Source: a bacterium (lineage in GTDB: Bacteria > UBA9089 > UBA9088 > JAGUXG01). Taken from it: a stretch of DNA of 27,047 nt. Under the pieces are notes generated by a model. The model searched no databases, was not told the DNA's origin, and was given only the letters and a program-made list of their open reading frames with translations. The stretch spans positions 1-27,047 of the forward strand of contig JASEHO010000006.1 of NCBI GenBank assembly GCA_030018505.1. The letters run 5' to 3'. This document shows, in pieces, positions 14,425-23,180 of the stretch (position 1 is the first letter of the stretch; each line of letters begins with the position of its first letter). A program made the translations under genes and the position numbers.

Positions 14425-16149
14425 ATGCCAAAAAAAGATTTTCAAAATTGGTCAAAAGAAAAATTGCTCCACGAATACAAGGAGCTTTTGAAGCGTAAAA
14501 AATTCGGCATTGTTTGGGAAGACAAAATCGAGGAAGTTGCCGAACAATGCAAAACATCTTTGCCGGTTTTGAAAGATGAAAAATCAAAATCATTTTTAAC
14601 AGAGAAAAACAGAATTAACCATATTTTTATTGAAGGCGACAATTACCACGCTTTATCTGTTTTGAATTATACTCACAAGAAAAAGATAGATGTTATATTT
14701 ATTGACCCTCCTTACAACACGGGCAGTCAACACTGGATTTATAACAATAGCTATGTTGAAAGAGATGATCGCTTCAAACACAGTAAATGGCTCTCTTTCA
14801 TGTCAAAGCGATTGCGACTTGCCCGCAATCTCCTAAAGGAAGACGGGTTTTTTGCGATTACAATTGATCACAACGAACTTTTTACGCTCGGACTTTTAAT
14901 GGACGAGATTTTTGGCGAAGGAAACAGAGTAGGAATTGTTACTGTGTTGCATAATCCAAAAGGAAGAAATCAGGCAAAATTCTTTTCAGAAAATAGCGAA
15001 TTTTTAATGATATATGCAAAAGATATTTCAAAAGCTGAATTTAACAGCGTGGCAATAAGCGAAGACACGCAAGGCACATTTACAGAAATTGATGATGACG
15101 GAAAGTTTAGATACGAACCTTATATGCGAGCTAGAACTGTTTGGTCAAGAGAAAATCGGCCGAGAAATTGGTATCCAATTTATGTAAGTAAGGACTTAAA
15201 GGAAATAACCCATAAAAAGCAAAAAGGTTATTACGAGGTTTTTCCCATAACCAACAACGGCAAAGAAATGGCATGGAAAAACATACAAGAAACTTTTATT
15301 GAGCTGAATAAAAACAGCTACTTTGAAGCTAAAAAAGAAGGGAATAAGGTAGTTATTTATCACAAGTATCGGGAACAACAGGTTTTAAAGAATGTTTGGA
15401 CTGATAAAAAATATCAATCAGAATTTCACGGAACAAATCTTTTGAAAAAGATTTTTGGCGACAAGCGCTTTGACTATCCCAAATCACTATATTTAGTAAT
15501 GGATATTTTGAAAATAACCTCAAAAGAAGATTCCGTAATTTTGGATTTTTTTGCGGGTTCTGGAACAACAGGACATGCTGTTTTGGAGTTAAATAAAGAG
15601 GACGGCGGAAACAGGCAATTTATTCTTTGCACGAACAATGAGAACAATAACGGCAACGGGCATGGCGGAGTTGCACAAGGCGTTTGTTACCCAAGAATAA
15701 AAAAAGTCATTGGGGGATACAAAGATTTATCGGGAAATTCAACAGCCGGATTGGGTGGAAATTTACGATATTACACAAGCGATTTAATTGGAAATATTAA
15801 AACCGACAACGACAAAAGAGTTTTGACTTCGAGAAGCACGGAAATGCTTTGCCTTGCCGAAGCGACTTTTGATGAAGTAGCGAATAAAAAAGGTTTGTTT
15901 GCTATTTACGAAAATCAAAAACAAATGACAGGGATAATTTTTGATGAAGATGCTATTTCGGATTTTAAGAAAGAGGCCAAAAAACATAAAAAACCCATTG
16001 TTGTTTATGTTTTCAGCTATGATCACACATATAACGAAGAAGATTTTGAAGATTTGGAAAACTTGAAAGTAGTAAAACCGATACCGGAAGTGATTTTGAA
16101 TGTTTATCGCAAAATCTACAAAGAACTTTATAAGCCAAAAAATTTATGA
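14425..16149 (+). CDS. mod: Type III restriction-modification DNA methyltransferase (Mod)
   Basis: A 574-residue N6-adenine methyltransferase of the beta class, in which the catalytic motif precedes the AdoMet motif: DPPYNTG at residues 94-100, then a variable target-recognition region (about 170-340), then LDFFAGSGTTGHAVLELN (373 onward). It would methylate one strand of an asymmetric site and specify recognition for the complex with Res. The gene overlaps res by 4 bp (ATGA), showing translational coupling. Both genes look intact. There is no Shine-Dalgarno other than GAGG within the preceding XRE fragment. The recognition sequence cannot be read from the protein. Confidence 0.93.
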   Translation: MPKKDFQNWSKEKLLHEYKELLKRKKFGIVWEDKIEEVAEQCKTSLPVLKDEKSKSFLTEKNRINHIFIEGDNYHALSVLNYTHKKKIDVIFIDPPYNTGSQHWIYNNSYVERDDRFKHSKWLSFMSKRLRLARNLLKEDGFFAITIDHNELFTLGLLMDEIFGEGNRVGIVTVLHNPKGRNQAKFFSENSEFLMIYAKDISKAEFNSVAISEDTQGTFTEIDDDGKFRYEPYMRARTVWSRENRPRNWYPIYVSKDLKEITHKKQKGYYEVFPITNNGKEMAWKNIQETFIELNKNSYFEAKKEGNKVVIYHKYREQQVLKNVWTDKKYQSEFHGTNLLKKIFGDKRFDYPKSLYLVMDILKITSKEDSVILDFFAGSGTTGHAVLELNKEDGGNRQFILCTNNENNNGNGHGGVAQGVCYPRIKKVIGGYKDLSGNSTAGLGGNLRYYTSDLIGNIKTDNDKRVLTSRSTEMLCLAEATFDEVANKKGLFAIYENQKQMTGIIFDEDAISDFKKEAKKHKKPIVVYVFSYDHTYNEEDFEDLENLKVVKPIPEVILNVYRKIYKELYKPKNL

Positions 16150-18968
16150 AAGATTTAGAATATCAAAAGAAATACATCAAAGAGATTGTCTCAACTTCCG
16201 TTGGGTATATTGAAGACGAAGATCCGAAATTGATCGTTTTTCAAGCTCCGACTGGCGCGGGAAAAACAATCATGCTTGCTGAGGCAATGTCACGGATAGT
16301 CAAAGAATTGGGCGGCCAAAAAGAACTGGCTTTTGTTTGGATTTCGGTGAATGCTTTGCACGAGCAAAGCAAAGAAAAACTGGAAAAGCATTTTGAAAAC
16401 GAGCGTTTGCTTGACTGTATCAGTATCAATGAAATTCAAAACAATATTATTGACCAAAACCAAATTGTTTTTGTGAACTGGGATTCCTTGAATAAAGAGG
16501 GTATTTCACTTTTTATGTCTGACAATGAAAAGGATTGGAATTTGAGTAAGGTTGCCGAAAATACGAGAGACGAAGGCAGAAATATAGTTTTGATTATAGA
16601 CGAGAGCCACCGAACAGCTAAAACGAGCAAATCACAGGAAATCGTTAAGATGATTGGACCAAAATTGACGATTGAAGTTTCGGCTACGCCAAAAGAAGGC
16701 GTTACTAACGACCACAAGACAACGGTTAAGTTAAGCGAAGTTGTTGCCGAAGGAATGATCAAAGAAGAAATCCAAATAAACCCCGGACTTGGTCGAGTGC
16801 AGACAAACGAGGATATTGTCAGGGAAGCCCTTAAAAAGCGAAAAGAACTAAAACGACTTTACGAAGAAGCGGGAACTAAAATAAATCCTTTGCTTTTAAT
16901 TCAAATACCGAAGAAAAGAAAATCGGATATAAGAGAACCGGAAGATAAAATTATTGAGATATTGAGTAAAGATAGCATTACGATTGAAAATGGAAAACTT
17001 GGTCTTTGGCTTGCCGAAAAAGATAAAAAGAAAAATCTTGATTATCTTGAAAACCACGATAGCGAAGTTGATGTTTTAGTTTTTAAAGAGGCAATCGTGC
17101 AGGGTTGGGATTGTCCGCGCGCAAGCATTTTATTGCTTCAGCGAGAATGGAATGCCGAAAACTATGTTTTCAATATTCAAACTCTTGGGCGTATTATGCG
17201 TATGCCCGAACAGAAACATTACGAAAATTATCCCGCTTTGAATATCGGTTATGTTTATACTGCTTCGGATAATTTTGAAATTGTTGATGATTTGGCAAAA
17301 GATTATGTCAGCAAGGATCAAATGGTACGAGACAACACTATTTATAAAGACATTTACTTGCCGAGCGAACTTGTCAGGAGAAAAAGAGAATTGTTTAGAT
17401 TATCCGGCGAGTTTAAGGATTGTTTATTTCAAGCTGGAAATGAGCTGAAATTCAAAGAAAAGAAAATAAACATCGGAAAAATTGTTTTCAAAAAAGACAT
17501 TGGTTTTGAGGGTAAAATTACAGAAATAGATAAAAAGCAAGCGGTTGATTTTCAGAAAAAAGGCGCAATTGTCAGAGACCGAGAGGAAGTTTGCGCCGAA
17601 TATACGGCATTTATAAAATCGCTTACTTTCCCTTTTACTGGTGGCGGTCGCCCGACTGAAATTATCAAATCCAGTTTGCGCTCATTTTTCAAAAAATATT
17701 TTAAAATTGATAACGAGGACGAAATAGCCACGATTGTATTAAATCCAATCAATAAAGGTGAATTTGTAGAACTTATTGAAGAGGCAAAAAGAAAATACAA
17801 ATCGTTGCCGGAAAAAGCGGACGAGGTTATTCCAAATGAAAACTGGCAAGTGCCGGAAATAATCAGCGTTTTTGAAAACTTTGATGAAATAAAATCGGTA
17901 AAAAAGTCTGTTCTCAATCCTTACTTTGTAAAAAGAGACAAGAATGGAAAACAGCAATGGTCCAAACCGGAAAAAGTTTTTATAGATGAATTAGAAAAAA
18001 CCGATAGCGATGTCTTGTGGTGGTTTAAGAATGGCGTGTCAGAAAGTAAATATTTTGGAATTGCTTACAAGAAAAACGGCAATAGTCATGGAAGCTATTA
18101 CGCTTTTTATCCTGATTTTGTTGTAAAAACAAAAAAAGACATTCTCGTTGTTGAAATAAAAGATGACCGAGATTTCAAAAACGAAAACTTGTATAAGCTT
18201 AATGCTGGCAGAGAATTTCAGAAAAAATATAAAGACAAAGAAAATTTGTATTTTTACATTATTTCGCCTTCTGATTATTACAAGTTTTTTATCGCCTTAA
18301 AAAATCAAGATTTAGGAAGTTTCAAGTCTCAATTTGAGGAAAATTTAATCAGATATACTCAAAGCCGTAAGGTTGTCTCCGAGAAACAAGCGGAAAAATC
18401 AAAGGAAGATCAGGAACTGCTTGAACTGTATGAAGGCGAATTAACTAAAGCTATCATGAATCTTGACGATAAAAAACTTGAAAATGAAATTTTGAAACTT
18501 GATTTGCAAAATGCGCAAGCGACAATAGATAGTTTGAAAGAAGCTCTGGTATATCAGCCGAAAGCAATGACAAAAGAAGAAATTGAAAATATAAAAATTT
18601 CTACGCCATTCAATATTTGTATCTTGGGCGAAGTGGTGGTAGACGAGGATTTAATCAGAGAAAAATTGAGAGGATTTTTTGCAAAATACGGATTGAAAGT
18701 AACAGACTGGGATATTACGTTTTTCAGCAATTCCAAAATCAGAAATAGCGATGTCTTGAACGGATTGAAACGAGGACAAACAAAATACAATGTGATTATC
18801 ACTGGGCAGATTTATCATCATTCCGGCAAAGGAAATCAAAGTGCAAATCTTTTGACCGAATTAAAAAAAGATAAATACATTGATTGCATTGTCGGCTGTT
18901 CACCAAAAGACCAATTGACTGTTGAGGGTATTCTTGAGAAACTTGAGGAGTATTTGATTAAAGATTGA
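16146..18968 (+). CDS. res: Type III restriction endonuclease subunit (Res)
   Basis: A 940-residue SF2 helicase-nuclease that cleaves DNA with Mod after ATP-driven communication between sites. Helicase motifs are visible: Walker A APTGAGKT (34-41), DESH (152-155), SATP (179-182) and QTLGRIMR (345-352). The PD-(D/E)xK nuclease site is P656-D657 with E670-I-K672 (YPDFVVKTKKDILVVEIK). After it comes a charged, probably coiled-coil stretch (about 740-805), then a separate C-terminal domain (about 818-940) that I do not recognise, containing NICILGEVVVDEDL, VIITGQIYHHSGKGNQSANL and CIVGCSPKDQLTVEGILEKL. All motifs are intact, so the system may be active. Confidence 0.93.
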   Translation: MKDLEYQKKYIKEIVSTSVGYIEDEDPKLIVFQAPTGAGKTIMLAEAMSRIVKELGGQKELAFVWISVNALHEQSKEKLEKHFENERLLDCISINEIQNNIIDQNQIVFVNWDSLNKEGISLFMSDNEKDWNLSKVAENTRDEGRNIVLIIDESHRTAKTSKSQEIVKMIGPKLTIEVSATPKEGVTNDHKTTVKLSEVVAEGMIKEEIQINPGLGRVQTNEDIVREALKKRKELKRLYEEAGTKINPLLLIQIPKKRKSDIREPEDKIIEILSKDSITIENGKLGLWLAEKDKKKNLDYLENHDSEVDVLVFKEAIVQGWDCPRASILLLQREWNAENYVFNIQTLGRIMRMPEQKHYENYPALNIGYVYTASDNFEIVDDLAKDYVSKDQMVRDNTIYKDIYLPSELVRRKRELFRLSGEFKDCLFQAGNELKFKEKKINIGKIVFKKDIGFEGKITEIDKKQAVDFQKKGAIVRDREEVCAEYTAFIKSLTFPFTGGGRPTEIIKSSLRSFFKKYFKIDNEDEIATIVLNPINKGEFVELIEEAKRKYKSLPEKADEVIPNENWQVPEIISVFENFDEIKSVKKSVLNPYFVKRDKNGKQQWSKPEKVFIDELEKTDSDVLWWFKNGVSESKYFGIAYKKNGNSHGSYYAFYPDFVVKTKKDILVVEIKDDRDFKNENLYKLNAGREFQKKYKDKENLYFYIISPSDYYKFFIALKNQDLGSFKSQFEENLIRYTQSRKVVSEKQAEKSKEDQELLELYEGELTKAIMNLDDKKLENEILKLDLQNAQATIDSLKEALVYQPKAMTKEEIENIKISTPFNICILGEVVVDEDLIREKLRGFFAKYGLKVTDWDITFFSNSKIRNSDVLNGLKRGQTKYNVIITGQIYHHSGKGNQSANLLTELKKDKYIDCIVGCSPKDQLTVEGILEKLEEYLIKD

Positions 18969-19208
18969 GGCGGCGCGCCAGTTTCACTGGATTCGGCAGC
19001 GGCGGAAAAATCGGAATCGGAAAGCGAGGGCGGAAATTCCTTTCCCTCCAACCTACTTCCTTTTTGCCTACGAGCGTTCGGTTTCTGCCGCGTTTCACAC
19101 GGCAATCAATCAAGATTTTGCTCAAAAAAAGTTCGAGCTTCGTTCAACAATTGCGACAGGCTAAAGACTGAAATCAAACAAGAATTTACAGTTTATTGCC
19201 ATTTTCTA
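18969..19208. other. Compositionally odd tail between res and hslU
   Basis: The first 130 bp are GC-rich and purine-patterned (GGCGGCGCGCC, then CGGCAGCGGCGG), unlike either flank. A plus-strand frame continuing past the res stop is open and protein-like (for example SFPSNLLPFCLRAFGF, then SKKVRASFNNCDRLK), and another frame reads QDFAQKKFELRSTIATG then stop. Neither has a credible start or a family I can name. I recall similar translated strings among short hypothetical proteins of Bacteroidetes, but this is unverified memory. I treat it as a repeat or remnant that came with the island rather than a gene. Confidence 0.45.
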
Positions 19209-20522
19209 TCACAAGATATAATGGCTCATATCCTCGTCTTGAGCAATCTTTTCAAGCTTCTTCTTGATATAAGGCGGGTCTATGCTTATGGTCTTTTTCT
19301 TCATATCCGGGGCATTAAAGGATATCTCCTCTAAGAGCTTCTCCATAATAGTGTAAAGCCTTCTGGCGCCTATATCCTCTGTCTTTTCATTTACAGATGC
19401 GGCAATTCTGGCCAGATCTTCTATCGCTTCTTCTGTAAACGATAAATCTATTCCTTCTGTAGCTAATAGTGCCTTATATTGGCGAACTAAGGCATTCTTT
19501 GGTTTAGTGAGTATATCCTTGAGATCGTCTTTTTTGAGAGAGGAGAGCTCAACCCTTATAGGAAATCTTCCCTGAAGTTCTGGTATAAGGTCCGAAGGCT
19601 TTGATGAATGGAATGTGCCTGCGGCAATAAAGAGAATGTGGTTGGTCTTGATAGGTCCATATCTGGTCATCACCGTAGAACCCTCAACTATAGGCAGAAG
19701 GTCTCTCTGGACGCCTTCCCTTGAGATATCAGTGCCTGCTCCTTGTTCTTTGTCATTTCCACATACCTTGTCAATCTCATCCAAGAAGATTATGCCATAA
19801 TTTTCAACCTTATCTATGGCTCCCTTCATCATCTTCTCCCTGTCTATAAGCCTTTCACTCTCTTCATAAGTTAGCATCTTTCTTGCCTCTTCAACAGTAA
19901 CCTTCTTCTTCTTTTTCTTTGTTGGAAAGAGGTTGCCAAAGGCATCAAAGAAACCCTGGTCCATCATACTCTCCATTCCAACCCCAGCAAAGATTTCAAC
20001 CATTGGTGGGGCATCAGTTGCCTCAAGATCAACAAATTTCTTCTCCAATTTGCCTTCTTTCAGTAGGTTTCTGAACTTCTCTTTTGTCTCAGCTGTCTTA
20101 TTCTCTTTTCCAGGCAGAAGAAGATTAAGCAACTTCTCTTCTGCTAACTCACCTGCCTTTTCTTTTACCCGTTCATACTCCTTTTGTTTTTCCAGATTAA
20201 TGGTCAGGTTTGCCATATCCCGGATCATAGAGTCAACATCCCTGCCAACATACCCGACCTCTGTAAACTTTGTTGCCTCTACCTTAATAAACGGAAAGTC
20301 TGCTAATTGAGCAACCCTTCTTGATATCTCGGTCTTTCCAACGCCAGTTGGCCCAATCATAATGATATTTTTTGGGCAGATCTCTTCCCGTAGTTCTTCT
20401 GGAAGCTTTTGGCGCCTACTGCGATTGCGGATAGCAATAGCCACAGCCCTCTTTGCTTCCTTCTGGCCAACTATATACTTATCTAACTCCTTGACAATCT
20501 CTTTCGGTGTTAATTCAACCAT
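19209..20522 (-). CDS. hslU: ATP-dependent protease ATPase subunit HslU (ClpY)
   Basis: HslU is the hexameric AAA+ unfoldase that feeds substrates to the HslV peptidase. The 437-residue chain has the HslU start (LTPKEIVKELDKYIVGQ), Walker A GPTGVGKT (57-64), the pore-loop region TEVGYVGRDVDSMIRD, Walker B IIFLDEIDKV, the arginine-rich ELQGRFPIRVEL segment and the conserved C-terminal EDMSHYIL tail that docks into HslV. Length is normal and nothing is missing. hslV, normally immediately upstream, is absent; instead a zinc-ribbon gene ends 4 bp before the start. Confidence 0.96.
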   Translation of the reverse strand: MVELTPKEIVKELDKYIVGQKEAKRAVAIAIRNRSRRQKLPEELREEICPKNIIMIGPTGVGKTEISRRVAQLADFPFIKVEATKFTEVGYVGRDVDSMIRDMANLTINLEKQKEYERVKEKAGELAEEKLLNLLLPGKENKTAETKEKFRNLLKEGKLEKKFVDLEATDAPPMVEIFAGVGMESMMDQGFFDAFGNLFPTKKKKKKVTVEEARKMLTYEESERLIDREKMMKGAIDKVENYGIIFLDEIDKVCGNDKEQGAGTDISREGVQRDLLPIVEGSTVMTRYGPIKTNHILFIAAGTFHSSKPSDLIPELQGRFPIRVELSSLKKDDLKDILTKPKNALVRQYKALLATEGIDLSFTEEAIEDLARIAASVNEKTEDIGARRLYTIMEKLLEEISFNAPDMKKKTISIDPPYIKKKLEKIAQDEDMSHYIL

Positions 20523-20526
20523 AATA

Positions 20527-20736
20527 CTATTTACAAGTAGAACAACTTTTTGTACTACAGCTTGTGCAAGAAGATGTAGTCTTTCTCTCTACCCCAGAGA
20601 CAGAGAATAGAGAGAATATCTTCTCCATCTTTTCTGATTTGCACTTTTCGCACCTTATCTCCTCAAAAAAGCCTTGCCTAACGAGAAATTCTGATATAGC
20701 TCCACACCCCTTGCATTTATACTCATAAATAGGCAT
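20527..20736 (-). CDS. FmdB-family zinc-ribbon protein
   Basis: A 69-residue protein beginning MPIYEYKCKGCG, with CxxC pairs (KCKGCG and RCEKCKSEK) that make the small zinc ribbon of the FmdB/CxxC regulatory family, and a Ser/Cys-rich tail (SSCTSCSTKSCSTCK). The family's function is not settled; some members were linked to transcription regulation of formamidase. I start at the ATG at 20736 because family members begin MPIYEY; an upstream in-frame start at 20757 adds seven residues. It is in the same orientation as hslU, 4 bp upstream of it. Confidence 0.87.
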   Translation of the reverse strand: MPIYEYKCKGCGAISEFLVRQGFFEEIRCEKCKSEKMEKIFSLFSVSGVERKTTSSCTSCSTKSCSTCK

Positions 20737-20772
20737 TTTATTAGAGTGAAAAGTCATAAGGATTAAAATTAA

Positions 20773-20814
20773 CTATTCACTATTCACTAATCACTAATCA
20801 CTATACACTAATTT
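20773..20814. repeat. Heptanucleotide tandem repeat (CTAWWCA)n
   Basis: Five 7-bp units, CTATTCA, CTATTCA, CTAATCA, CTAATCA and CTATACA (20773-20807), plus a partial sixth that runs into the rpmI stop codon. It fills most of the gap between rpmI and fmdB. No spacer-repeat structure is present, so it is not a CRISPR array. Confidence 0.85.
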
Positions 20815-21001
20815 ACACCATTCTCTTCACTGCCCACATATTGGCTTTGGCTACACCTGTAGAATGGCTCAATCTCCTCTTTCTCTTGGAAGACTTTTTG
20901 GTTAAGAGGTGACCTCCATTTGCTCTGTCTCTCTTTATCGCAGAGCTTTTCAAAACCTTTACCCTCTTCATTAGCCCTCTATGACTCTTGTGTTTTAGCA
21001 T
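20813..21001 (-). CDS. rpmI: 50S ribosomal protein L35
   Basis: A 62-residue basic protein with the L35 signature HLLTKKSSKRKRRLSHST and the N-terminal HKSHRGLMKRVKV pattern. I use the ATG at 21001: an AAGGAG Shine-Dalgarno lies 8 nt upstream, whereas the GTG at 21010 overlaps that motif. The start lies inside the 3' end of rnc, with a 23-bp overlap in another frame, so rnc's last codons also encode the rpmI ribosome-binding site. L35 is normally encoded between infC and rplT; here it is detached from them and placed after rnc. Confidence 0.9.
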   Translation of the reverse strand: MLKHKSHRGLMKRVKVLKSSAIKRDRANGGHLLTKKSSKRKRRLSHSTGVAKANMWAVKRMV

Positions 21002-21680
21002 ATTCCTCACTCCTTAAAATGGAAAGTGCAGCACCTGCCGCTGCTTTTTCTGCCTCTTTCTTGCTTCTTCCCTCGCCCTGTGCCTTTATCTCTCCTGCCT
21101 TTACCTGAACCCTGAAATATGGCTGGTGGGCTAATCCCTCCCTTTTTATAACCTTATATTTCGGTATCTCCTTCATTGTCTTCTGAACAACCTCTTGAAG
21201 CTCGGACTTATAATCAGAATACTCTATAGAGTAATCTTGCCAGTGTTTTTCTATAAATTTTCTTGCCTCTTCTATTCCTTTGTCAAGATAAATAGCACCA
21301 ATCACAGCCTCTAAAGCCTCAGCAATAATGGAGGTCTTTTTTCTTCCTCCAGCCTCTACCTCTCCTTTAGATAAAAGGATAAAATCGCTAATTCCAATCC
21401 TTTTTCCAATAGAGGCAATAGATGGCCTGCTCACTAAAGATGACCTGATTTTTGTCAGCTCACCCTCAGCTAAATCTGGAAACTTATGGAACAGGCTTTC
21501 AGCAACTATTAGCCCAAGAACAGCATCTCCTAAGAATTCGAGCCTGGCGCTTTTTTCTTTCTTCTTCTCTTTTCCGTGTGAGCTATGGGTTAAGGCTTTG
21601 TCTAAAAGTTGAAGCTCTGTAAAATCCAACTCTAATCTCCTCTCTTGTTCTAAAAGCTCATCTTTCCTTTTCTTATTCAT
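20979..21680 (-). CDS. rnc: Ribonuclease III
   Basis: A double-strand-specific endoribonuclease that processes rRNA precursors and structured mRNAs. The 233-residue chain has the catalytic signature LEFLGDAVLGLIVAE (about 48-62), the second acidic site EALEAVIGAIYLD, and a C-terminal double-stranded RNA-binding domain (about 160-227: DYKSELQEVVQK to SKKEAEKAAAGAAL). Length is normal. Its ATG overlaps the fabF stop by 8 bp (ATGAATAA), matching the widespread acpP-fabF-rnc order. Confidence 0.96.
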   Translation of the reverse strand: MNKKRKDELLEQERRLELDFTELQLLDKALTHSSHGKEKKKEKSARLEFLGDAVLGLIVAESLFHKFPDLAEGELTKIRSSLVSRPSIASIGKRIGISDFILLSKGEVEAGGRKKTSIIAEALEAVIGAIYLDKGIEEARKFIEKHWQDYSIEYSDYKSELQEVVQKTMKEIPKYKVIKREGLAHQPYFRVQVKAGEIKAQGEGRSKKEAEKAAAGAALSILRSEEYAKTQES

Positions 21681-22923
21681 ATCTCTTAAATATCAAAGAG
21701 GCGTTATGTCCCCCAAATCCAAAGGAGTTAGAGAGAAAGGTATTTATCTTAATCTCTCTTGCCTTATTTGGAACATAATCTAAGTCGCAATCAGGGTCTG
21801 GATATTCATAGTTTATTGTTGGTGATATGATGCCTTCCTTCATTCCGAGAATAGAGGCTATGGCTTCAACCGCACCTGTTGCACCCAAGAGGTGTCCAAA
21901 CATAGATTTATTGGCTGTTATGGGAATTTTTTTGGCCTTTCTTCCAAAAACCCTTTTTATAGCCAATGTCTCAGCCTTATCTCCAAGTTGGGTGGATGTG
22001 CCATGGGCATTGATGCAGTCTATCTGGTCAGGGGCTATTTTTGCATCCAAAAGGGCATTCTCCATACAGGTTGCTGCTCCTTCTCCATCAGCACAGGGTG
22101 CGGTGATATGGTATGCATCCCCTGATGTTCCATAGCCTATTATTTCAGCATAGATTTCTACCCCTCTCTTTTTGGCATGGTCTTCTTCTTCAAGGATGAG
22201 TATGCCAGCACCATTACCCATAACAAAGCCATCCCTTTCTCTGTCAAAGGGTCTGGAAGCCCTTTGCGGTTCATCGTTTCTATTGGATAATGCTTTAGCT
22301 GAACAAAAACCAGCCAGGCCCAGGGGTGTTAAGGCTGCTTCTGTGCCACCAGAAACCATAACATCAGCATCTCCCCTCTGGATTATACGAAAGGCATCGC
22401 CAATGGCATGGTTAGATGTAGCACAGGCTGTGGCTACAGCCTCATTGTGTCCCTTTAAGCCAAAGTGAATAGCAATCACTCCGGCAGCCATATCAATGAT
22501 TATCATTGGGATAAGGTATGGAGAAACCCGGCCAGGCCCATTTGACAAAAGGTTTTTGTGCTCCTTCTCTAAGGTGTCAATCCCTCCAATCCCAGAGCCT
22601 ACAAGGACACCTATTCTTTTTGGATTGCACCTTTCAAGGCAAAGCCCAGAATCCTTTATAGCCTGATCTGCAGAATAGAGGCTATATTGAACAAAGAGGC
22701 TATATTTCCTTTTCTCCTTTTCTGTGAGAAGTCTCGTGTCAAATCCGCGAATCTCGCTGCCTATTCTGCTTGAGAAAGGTGTAGCATCAAACCCTGTAAT
22801 CTTCTCTACCCCAGATTTTCCAGCAAAGAGGGCTCTGGCAAAATCTTCTTTATTATTTCCAATAGAGGTAAGAACCCCTACCCCTGTAACGACAACCTTT
22901 CTATCCAATCTTTTCTTTAACAT
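21673..22923 (-). CDS. fabF: 3-oxoacyl-ACP synthase II
   Basis: FabF extends fatty-acyl chains by condensing acyl thioesters with malonyl-ACP. The 416-residue chain has the Cys-His-His triad: C167 in ATACATSNHAIGDAF, H307 in NAHGTSTQLGD and H344 in MFGHLLGATGAVEA. The start at 22923 overlaps the acpP 3' end by 23 bp; a TTG at 22908 giving MDRKVVVTGVG would match the usual family N-terminus better, so the exact start is open. It forms one operon with acpP and rnc. Confidence 0.96.
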   Translation of the reverse strand: MLKKRLDRKVVVTGVGVLTSIGNNKEDFARALFAGKSGVEKITGFDATPFSSRIGSEIRGFDTRLLTEKEKRKYSLFVQYSLYSADQAIKDSGLCLERCNPKRIGVLVGSGIGGIDTLEKEHKNLLSNGPGRVSPYLIPMIIIDMAAGVIAIHFGLKGHNEAVATACATSNHAIGDAFRIIQRGDADVMVSGGTEAALTPLGLAGFCSAKALSNRNDEPQRASRPFDRERDGFVMGNGAGILILEEEDHAKKRGVEIYAEIIGYGTSGDAYHITAPCADGEGAATCMENALLDAKIAPDQIDCINAHGTSTQLGDKAETLAIKRVFGRKAKKIPITANKSMFGHLLGATGAVEAIASILGMKEGIISPTINYEYPDPDCDLDYVPNKAREIKINTFLSNSFGFGGHNASLIFKRYE

Positions 22924-23140
22924 AGACTACAGTCTGGTCAATGGTGGTTATTTTCTCTGCATCTTCATCAGGAATCTCTAATCCGAACTCCTCTTCTAAA
23001 GCCATGACCAACTCAACTGTATCAAGCGAATCTGCACCAAGGTCATCAATATATGAGGCATCTGGTGTAATTTGAGACTCATTCACTCCCAACTGCTCTA
23101 TGACAATCTTCTTTACCCTTTCAAAAACATCTTTTTCCAT
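22901..23140 (-). CDS. acpP: Acyl carrier protein
   Basis: A 79-residue acidic protein that carries growing acyl chains on a 4'-phosphopantetheine arm. The attachment site is Ser38 in DLGADSLDTVELVMALEEEF. It is preceded by a strong Shine-Dalgarno (AAAGGAGGAAACC then ATG), unlike most genes in this window. It is the first gene of the acpP-fabF-rnc operon. Confidence 0.97.
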   Translation of the reverse strand: MEKDVFERVKKIVIEQLGVNESQITPDASYIDDLGADSLDTVELVMALEEEFGLEIPDEDAEKITTIDQTVVYVKEKIG

Positions 23141-23180
23141 GGTTTCCTCCTTTCAACCCAATTTGTTAGTTGAGTTGATT

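Larger units (their letters stand above)
14356..19179. mobile_element. Putative type III R-M island inserted 3' of tRNA-Pro
   Basis: The block starts immediately after tRNA-Pro, carries an XRE fragment, mod and res, and ends in a GC-richer tail before hslU. Its genes use more AAA/GAA/TTT-type codons than the neighbours. A 7-bp direct repeat ATCAAAC lies at 14355-14361 (tRNA A73 onward) and again at 19173-19179, which could mark the ends but is short enough to be chance. No integrase is present. Confidence 0.5.

Noticed and set aside
18965..19171. 68-codon plus-strand open frame after res
   Set aside because: It begins inside the res stop region with no ribosome-binding site, is strongly basic with no recognisable fold, and competes with two other open frames in the same GC-rich stretch.
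19933..20310. 125-codon plus-strand open frame
   Set aside because: It is antisense to hslU and has the Ser/Phe-rich composition typical of shadow frames.
20773..20814. CRISPR array
   Set aside because: The repeat unit is 7 bp with no spacers; no cas genes are present.
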